This document shows positions 6,270-10,059 of a stretch of 10,059 nucleotides of DNA, one piece after another. Position 1 is the first letter of the stretch. The number at the start of each line of letters is the position of its first letter. This stretch comes from Firmicutes bacterium UBA1440 (lineage in GTDB: Bacteria; Bacillota; Clostridia; Peptostreptococcales; Anaerovoracaceae): NCBI GenBank assembly GCA_002329565.1, contig DCTM01000052.1, positions 76,410-86,468 on the forward strand. Direction: 5' to 3'. Below the pieces are notes generated by a model. It was not told the origin of the DNA and did not search any database. It was given only the letters and a program-made list of their open reading frames with translations. The position numbers were made by a program, and so were the translations under genes.

Positions 6270-6304
6270 AAAAAAGGGATAAGCGTGCAATGCGTTTATC
6301 CCTT
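6270..6304 (-). terminator. Terminator of the lysine operon (shared hairpin)
   Basis: AAGGGATAA (6274-6282) pairs with TTATCCCTT (6296-6304), and the helix continues inward through one or more G-U pairs to about 13 base pairs with a five-base loop. On the minus strand it is followed by a run of six Ts (complement of 6270-6275), the classic intrinsic terminator layout for the operon ending with ddh. On the plus strand there is no U-run, so it would end sbcDC transcripts only weakly. Confidence 0.85.
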
Positions 6305-6334
6305 ATCTGATAAGAGAGAGTGAGCTCTCCGTGT

Positions 6335-7303
6335 TTACAGATATTTCTCTATCAATTCTTCATGCGAAAACGGTGAGTAGAGAGCCGGTGGCACATCAAA
6401 GATTGTGAGAGCCCCGTAAGTGCCTATATTGTGTATTCTGTGGACTGCTCTGGCACCGACGATGACGACACTTGCCGTAAATTCCGGATTGCTCTCGAGC
6501 TCGAGAGAGAAGTCAATTTTTTCTTTTCTGCCCGTACCGGTTTCGCCCACGCGTATGACATGGCCACCGTGCGGCATTGCGGAATGATTCTTAAGGAATT
6601 CTTCTTCACTGATGAAATTGACTTCTGTATTATAGTTTTCAAAGTAATCCTTCATGGTAACGATCTGCTCGGTGACAGCTGCCGGATCGGCACCTTCCTC
6701 CAACACCACGAAGCACTGTCTGTCATGAGTTTCGTAATTTGTGAGTCCGTCAGGTTGGTACGCGATATTCTCAAGAATTTCGCGTTTCGGCAGAGTGTAC
6801 TGCACGGCGTTCTTCACGCCTGCGATTCTGCGCACGGCGTCGGAATGACCTTGGCTGACGCCCGTGCCCCAGAATGTAAAGGTTTTTCCTTGCGGAAGTA
6901 TGCTCTCTCCCATCAATCTGTTGAGTGAGAAGAGGCCCGGATCCCATCCCATGGAAATCATAATCGTCTTGCCGTTCTGCGCGGCAATCGCGTCGACCTC
7001 TTTGAAGTAGTTCGGAATATTGTGATGGTTGTCGTAGCTGTCGACTATGTTAAAGTGTGCCGCCAGTTTCGGAGCAATCTCCGGGATGTCAGTGGCCGAA
7101 CCAAGAGCGAGAAGGAGGACGTCGATGCTATCCTTATAATTGAGGATGTTATCCATGCTCTCCATTCTGTCGTCCGCAAAACTTGCGGGATCTCTTCTGG
7201 TAAAAATCTTTACCAATTCCATATCGTCTGTCTTTTCAATTGCGGATATCAACCCCTTCCCGAGATTGCCGTATCCTACAATGCCGATTTTAATTTTTTT
7301 CAT
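6335..7303 (-). CDS. ddh: meso-Diaminopimelate D-dehydrogenase
   Basis: NADPH-dependent enzyme that converts tetrahydrodipicolinate plus ammonia directly to meso-diaminopimelate, the precursor of lysine and of the peptidoglycan cross-link. It replaces the four-step succinylase or acetylase branch and the aminotransferase route. The 322 residues match the family (about 320-326). The Rossmann dinucleotide loop GYGNLGKG is at 10-17. Substrate-site features include D90 in DSYDNH, GWDPG at 119-123, the long signature GTGVSQGHSDAVRRI at 147-160, HGGH at 245-248 and SNPEF at 271-275. AGGGAGGA stands seven bases before the ATG. It lies 46 bases after dapB, so it is the last gene of the lysine operon, placed directly after the enzyme that makes its substrate. 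No feature is missing. Confidence 0.95.
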   Translation of the reverse strand: MKKIKIGIVGYGNLGKGLISAIEKTDDMELVKIFTRRDPASFADDRMESMDNILNYKDSIDVLLLALGSATDIPEIAPKLAAHFNIVDSYDNHHNIPNYFKEVDAIAAQNGKTIMISMGWDPGLFSLNRLMGESILPQGKTFTFWGTGVSQGHSDAVRRIAGVKNAVQYTLPKREILENIAYQPDGLTNYETHDRQCFVVLEEGADPAAVTEQIVTMKDYFENYNTEVNFISEEEFLKNHSAMPHGGHVIRVGETGTGRKEKIDFSLELESNPEFTASVVIVGARAVHRIHNIGTYGALTIFDVPPALYSPFSHEELIEKYL

Positions 7304-7349
7304 TTAATAATCCTCCCTTTTCCGATAGCCGGGGAAAATGGCGGCGATA

Positions 7350-8099
7350 TTATTCGCCACTTGCCAAAACGTCTTTCATATCGTAAAATCCGCTTTCCTT
7401 GCCCATGAGGAACAGCGCTGCCTGCAAGGCTCCGTTGGCAAATACTTTCTTACTGCCTGCCGAATGCTTGATTTCAATGACTTCGTCGATACCTGCGAAG
7501 ATGACGGAATGCTCACCGACTATGGTCCCGCCGCGCAGGGAAAGAACGCCGACTTCATTTTTATCGCGCTTACCGTTCTTGGTCGAACGGTCGTGCACTT
7601 CATAGACCTTCTCTCGTTGCTTTTGTATTGTGCGAAACAACATTTCGGCGGTGCCGCTCGGAGCATCGGTCTTTTTATTGTGGTGCTTTTCTATGATCTC
7701 GATATCAAAGCCGGGCAGCGCACCTGCCAGATATTTGACGACGTTGTCGATGGTGTTGACGCCGAGGCTCATGTTCTGAGTGTAGAGTATGGGCGTGCAT
7801 TCCCCGATCTTGGCGATGCGAGCTTTAATATCATCGGAAAGGTTGGTAGTGCCGATGACAGCCCTTTTGCCGCTCTTTTCTATAAAGTCAAGCAACGCGG
7901 GCGTGACGGCGCTGCTTGAGAAGTCGATGATGCAATCGAAATCTTCTTTTATATCCGCAAAGTCGCTGTAGAGAGGGAAACTCGTCGGAAGTCGATCGCT
8001 TGCGATGCCCGCGACGATCTCCGCATTGTCGTATTCTTCCGCAACTTGGGCGACCATCCTCCCCATGGCCCCCGTTGCTCCTATCAGCAGAATCCTCAT
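7350..8099 (-). CDS. dapB: 4-Hydroxy-tetrahydrodipicolinate reductase
   Basis: Reduces HTPA, the product of DapA, to tetrahydrodipicolinate with NAD(P)H, in the cytoplasm; step four of the aspartate-to-DAP pathway. The 249 residues match the usual 240-270. The N-terminal dinucleotide loop GATGAMGR is at 7-14, IDFSS at 58-62, and GTTNL at 83-87. The catalytic and substrate-binding block EKHHNKKTDAPSGT spans 137-150, with the acid/base histidine pair H139-H140, catalytic K143 and the D145-APSGT turn. SLRGGTIVGEH at 187-197 is also typical. Its ATG overlaps the dapA stop by one base (TAATG). No strong ribosome binding site of its own is seen, so translation is probably coupled to dapA. Confidence 0.96.
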   Translation of the reverse strand: MRILLIGATGAMGRMVAQVAEEYDNAEIVAGIASDRLPTSFPLYSDFADIKEDFDCIIDFSSSAVTPALLDFIEKSGKRAVIGTTNLSDDIKARIAKIGECTPILYTQNMSLGVNTIDNVVKYLAGALPGFDIEIIEKHHNKKTDAPSGTAEMLFRTIQKQREKVYEVHDRSTKNGKRDKNEVGVLSLRGGTIVGEHSVIFAGIDEVIEIKHSAGSKKVFANGALQAALFLMGKESGFYDMKDVLASGE

Positions 8100-8980
8100 T
8101 ACAGTAACCCCACTTGTTGCATAGTCGTACGAAGGAGAGCCTTCGTTGCATCCGATGCCTCGTACAGCGGTAATCTCAGCATTCCGGAATCGGTGCCGAG
8201 TATTTGCATGGCGGCCTTAAGCGGAATCGGATTTGGTTCGGCGAACAGTGCATCAATAAAATCCTTATATCTCACTTGAATTTCGGCGGCCTTCTTAACA
8301 TCGCCGTTGAAGAAAGCGGCGCACATGTCGTGTACTTCCTGCGGGCAAATGTTGGCCCAGACGGAGATGACTCCGGAGCCTCCGAGAGACAGCAGCGGAA
8401 CGACGACGTCGTCGTTGCCTGAGTAAATTGCGAAATCATCAGGCACAACGGTCTTTACTTTGCATGTATATCCGAGATCTCCTGTGGCATCCTTGAGACC
8501 GACAATGTTGGAGATCTTAGCCAGCTCTGCAACTGTGTTCGGTTGGATAGTTAAGTTCGTTCTTCCCGGCACATTGTAGAGAATTATCGGAATCGATACC
8601 GCATCGGCTTGAGCTTTGAAGTGCTCATAAAGCCCTTTTTGGCTTGTCTTATTGTAGTAAGGTGTAACGAGCAGCAGTCCGTCTGCGCCGGCTTCTTCGC
8701 ACATCTGCGACAGGTGAATGCCGTGTCTCGTGTCGTTGGAGCCCGCGCCGGCGATGACGGGAATTCTGCCGTTGATTCTGTCGACTGCATACTTTACGAC
8801 GGAAACCTGTTCTTCGTCCGTCATAGTCGATGCTTCGCCTGTTGTGCCGGCTATGATGATTGCGTCCGTATTGTTTGCCAATTGAAAGTCGAGAAGTTCT
8901 CCGAGATGCTCGAAGTTGACGCTGCCGTCAGCTTTGAAAGGTGTGATGATTGCTACACCGCTGCCTCTAAATATTGCCAT
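8099..8980 (-). CDS. dapA: 4-Hydroxy-tetrahydrodipicolinate synthase
   Basis: Class I aldolase that condenses pyruvate with aspartate semialdehyde to give HTPA, the committed step to DAP and lysine. At 293 residues it is a standard (beta/alpha)8 barrel subunit, normally tetrameric. Catalytic residues are in place: T46-T47 in AGTTGEAS, Y109 in TPYYNK, Y135 and R140 in YNVPGRT, and the Schiff-base lysine K163 in GLKDATGD. I chose the ATG at 8980 because MAIFRGSGVA is the usual beginning and AGGAGGA lies seven bases upstream. The frame is open further, to 9034, but that would add 18 residues read from intergenic DNA and overlap the end of lysC. The gap to lysC is 43 bases with no terminator, so the genes are probably co-transcribed. 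Confidence 0.96.
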   Translation of the reverse strand: MAIFRGSGVAIITPFKADGSVNFEHLGELLDFQLANNTDAIIIAGTTGEASTMTDEEQVSVVKYAVDRINGRIPVIAGAGSNDTRHGIHLSQMCEEAGADGLLLVTPYYNKTSQKGLYEHFKAQADAVSIPIILYNVPGRTNLTIQPNTVAELAKISNIVGLKDATGDLGYTCKVKTVVPDDFAIYSGNDDVVVPLLSLGGSGVISVWANICPQEVHDMCAAFFNGDVKKAAEIQVRYKDFIDALFAEPNPIPLKAAMQILGTDSGMLRLPLYEASDATKALLRTTMQQVGLL

Positions 8981-9023
8981 ACCTTTATCCTCCTGTGAGT
9001 AGATTTTCTTTAAAATTATCCTG

Positions 9024-10059
9024 TTATAAAACAAATTCTTTTGCCAGTAATTTTATGACGTCCTGAACGATGTCAGAATCGATGATGTAGGAAATACTGA
9101 TTTCCGATGTCGATACTTGATAAAAATCGATGTTGTTGGCGAGAAAGAGATTGAATACGCGTGCCGCAACTCCCGGTTGACTGCGCATAGCATCACCGAT
9201 GACCGAAACCTTCGAGACGGTTTCGATAAACTCGTGTGAGATGCCCATCTCGTTGAGGATTGCTTCGATGTCATATTTTCTGTCAGGCACCGATGTAAAG
9301 GAAATCAGCGTCTCATTTTCCAGAGAATTCTGGCTGATGACATCCACGTTGATATCCTGTCGCGCCAGCGCCAAGAAAAATTCGGTAATCTTAACTTTTT
9401 CGCCTTGCTTAATCCTCAGATTGACGAGCAGTACCTCGTTAAGCACGGAAACATTTGATATTGTACTTCTTTCCACTTCTTCACCTCCGTCGGTTATGTA
9501 TGTGCCGGGAATTCTACCTGTGTTCAGCGCTATGTATAAGGAAACATTGTATCTCTTTGCCAACTCTACTGCGCGTGGGTCGATGACTTTTGCGCCTAGG
9601 TTTGCGATTTCCATTGCTTCTTCAAAAGAAATTTTGTCAAGCTTCTTGGCTTGCGGCCGGATGCGCGGGTCGACGGTGTAGACTCCCGCGACGTCTGTGT
9701 AGATCTCGCACGGTGCTTTCAGCTTGGATGCCAATGCCACGGCGCTGGTGTCGCTGCCGCCTCGTCCGAGGGTAGTGACATCTCCGTTATCGTTCATGCC
9801 TTGGAATCCGGCGACGATGACGATAAAGCCTTCGTTCAGATGGCGTTCAATGCGCACCGTATCGATATCGTGTATCTTGTTCTTTCCATAGCTGCCGTAT
9901 GTTTGAAAACCTGCTTGGAAGCCGGTTAAGCTGATAGCTTTGCAGCCTTTTTTCTCGAGAGCCATCGCCAGCAGACTGATGCTTATGATCTCGCCTGTGG
10001 CAAGGAGCTGATCCATTTCGCGCCGGCCGGGGTTTTTGTCGATTGCGTGCGCTTTCTCG
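9024..10059 (-). CDS. lysC: Aspartate kinase, 5' end outside the window
   Basis: Phosphorylates aspartate to beta-aspartyl phosphate, the first step of the aspartate family pathway; DAP and lysine operon context suggests feedback control by lysine. The reading frame stays open to the window edge (visible residues begin EKAHAIDKNPGRREMDQLL), so the Met at 10016 is internal and about 60 N-terminal residues, including the KFGG motif, are missing. Visible kinase motifs are REMDQLLATGE, the nucleotide-site GRGGSDTSAVALA and IYTDVAGVYTVDPR. Two ACT domains follow: the first around LRIKQGEKVKITEFFLALARQDINVDVIS and the second from KVSVIGDAMRSQPGVAARVF to the end, with VSTSEISISY. Length and domain order match the monofunctional class, not fusions to homoserine dehydrogenase. 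An internal translation start is possible (separate entry). The operon promoter and any lysine riboswitch would lie beyond the window. Confidence 0.95.
   Translation of the reverse strand, partial: EKAHAIDKNPGRREMDQLLATGEIISISLLAMALEKKGCKAISLTGFQAGFQTYGSYGKNKIHDIDTVRIERHLNEGFIVIVAGFQGMNDNGDVTTLGRGGSDTSAVALASKLKAPCEIYTDVAGVYTVDPRIRPQAKKLDKISFEEAMEIANLGAKVIDPRAVELAKRYNVSLYIALNTGRIPGTYITDGGEEVERSTISNVSVLNEVLLVNLRIKQGEKVKITEFFLALARQDINVDVISQNSLENETLISFTSVPDRKYDIEAILNEMGISHEFIETVSKVSVIGDAMRSQPGVAARVFNLFLANNIDFYQVSTSEISISYIIDSDIVQDVIKLLAKEFVL
9474..9488 (-). promoter_or_regulatory. Possible internal ribosome binding site and GTG start in lysC
   Basis: On the minus strand GGAGGT (9488-9483) is followed, after six bases, by an in-frame GTG (9476-9474). 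Starting there would give a 150-residue protein containing only the two ACT domains. From memory, Bacillus subtilis lysC makes its small beta subunit from an internal start at nearly the same point, in the linker between the kinase and ACT domains. The motif could be incidental, because it also encodes Gly-Gly-Glu-Glu. Confidence 0.5.

Noticed and set aside
7333..7365. Hairpin at the dapB stop as an attenuator before ddh
   Set aside because: Only a five-base-pair GGCGA/TCGCC stem is visible with no U-run, too weak to claim.
8981..9023. Terminator or riboswitch between lysC and dapA
   Set aside because: The 43-base gap has no stem of note; it holds only the dapA ribosome binding site.
8981..9034. 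Upstream extension of dapA to the ATG at 9034
   Set aside because: It would overlap the end of lysC and add 18 non-family residues; the ATG at 8980 has AGGAGGA at ideal spacing.

Overview
The window looks like chromosomal DNA from an anaerobic Bacillota (Firmicutes). The signs are strong AGGAGG-type ribosome binding sites, a YjdF-family gene with a riboswitch-like leader, a diaminopimelate dehydrogenase (ddh) route to lysine, and a small protein resembling the TM1266 group linked to iron-only hydrogenase systems. A finer placement cannot be made from sequence alone. The right two thirds (sbcDC and the lysine operon) is dense, ordinary housekeeping DNA of medium GC. The left third is more AT-rich, looser and more accessory in character.

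Left part (1-1135, + strand): a promoter and a GNAT acetyltransferase, then a second promoter, a long structured leader that I read as a yjdF-type (azaaromatic) riboswitch, and yjdF itself, which ends in a hairpin terminator. Next (1120-1790) is a probable promoter with a perfect 10-base palindrome between its -35 and -10 boxes. It drives an 84-residue TM1266-like protein followed by a strong hairpin terminator. Between that gene and its terminator lies a short open stretch in another frame that reads like the end of a real protein.

Middle intergenic region (1790-2327): AT-rich, no convincing gene. It holds a cluster of CGAAAAC repeats, a large inverted repeat with 20-base perfect arms, a separate potentially structured segment, and the promoter for sbcD.

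sbcD-sbcC (2328-6229, + strand) encode the two subunits of the SbcCD (Mre11-Rad50 type) DNA-end nuclease, coupled by an ATGA overlap. A hairpin whose U-run is on the minus strand separates them from a convergent operon.

Lysine/DAP operon (10059 down to 6335, - strand): aspartate kinase (start outside the window), dapA, dapB and ddh, closely packed. Together with an aspartate-semialdehyde dehydrogenase encoded elsewhere, they would run aspartate to aspartyl phosphate, then semialdehyde to HTPA to tetrahydrodipicolinate to meso-diaminopimelate in a single final step, bypassing the acyl or aminotransferase branches. The aspartate kinase gene carries a well-placed ribosome binding site and GTG inside the reading frame, at about the place where the Bacillus subtilis enzyme's small subunit begins.

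The points most worth checking are the internal start in lysC, the yjdF leader with its competing pairings, the palindrome in the promoter of the small TM1266-like gene, the out-of-frame tail after that gene, and the large inverted repeat. I saw no clear wholly new multi-gene system.
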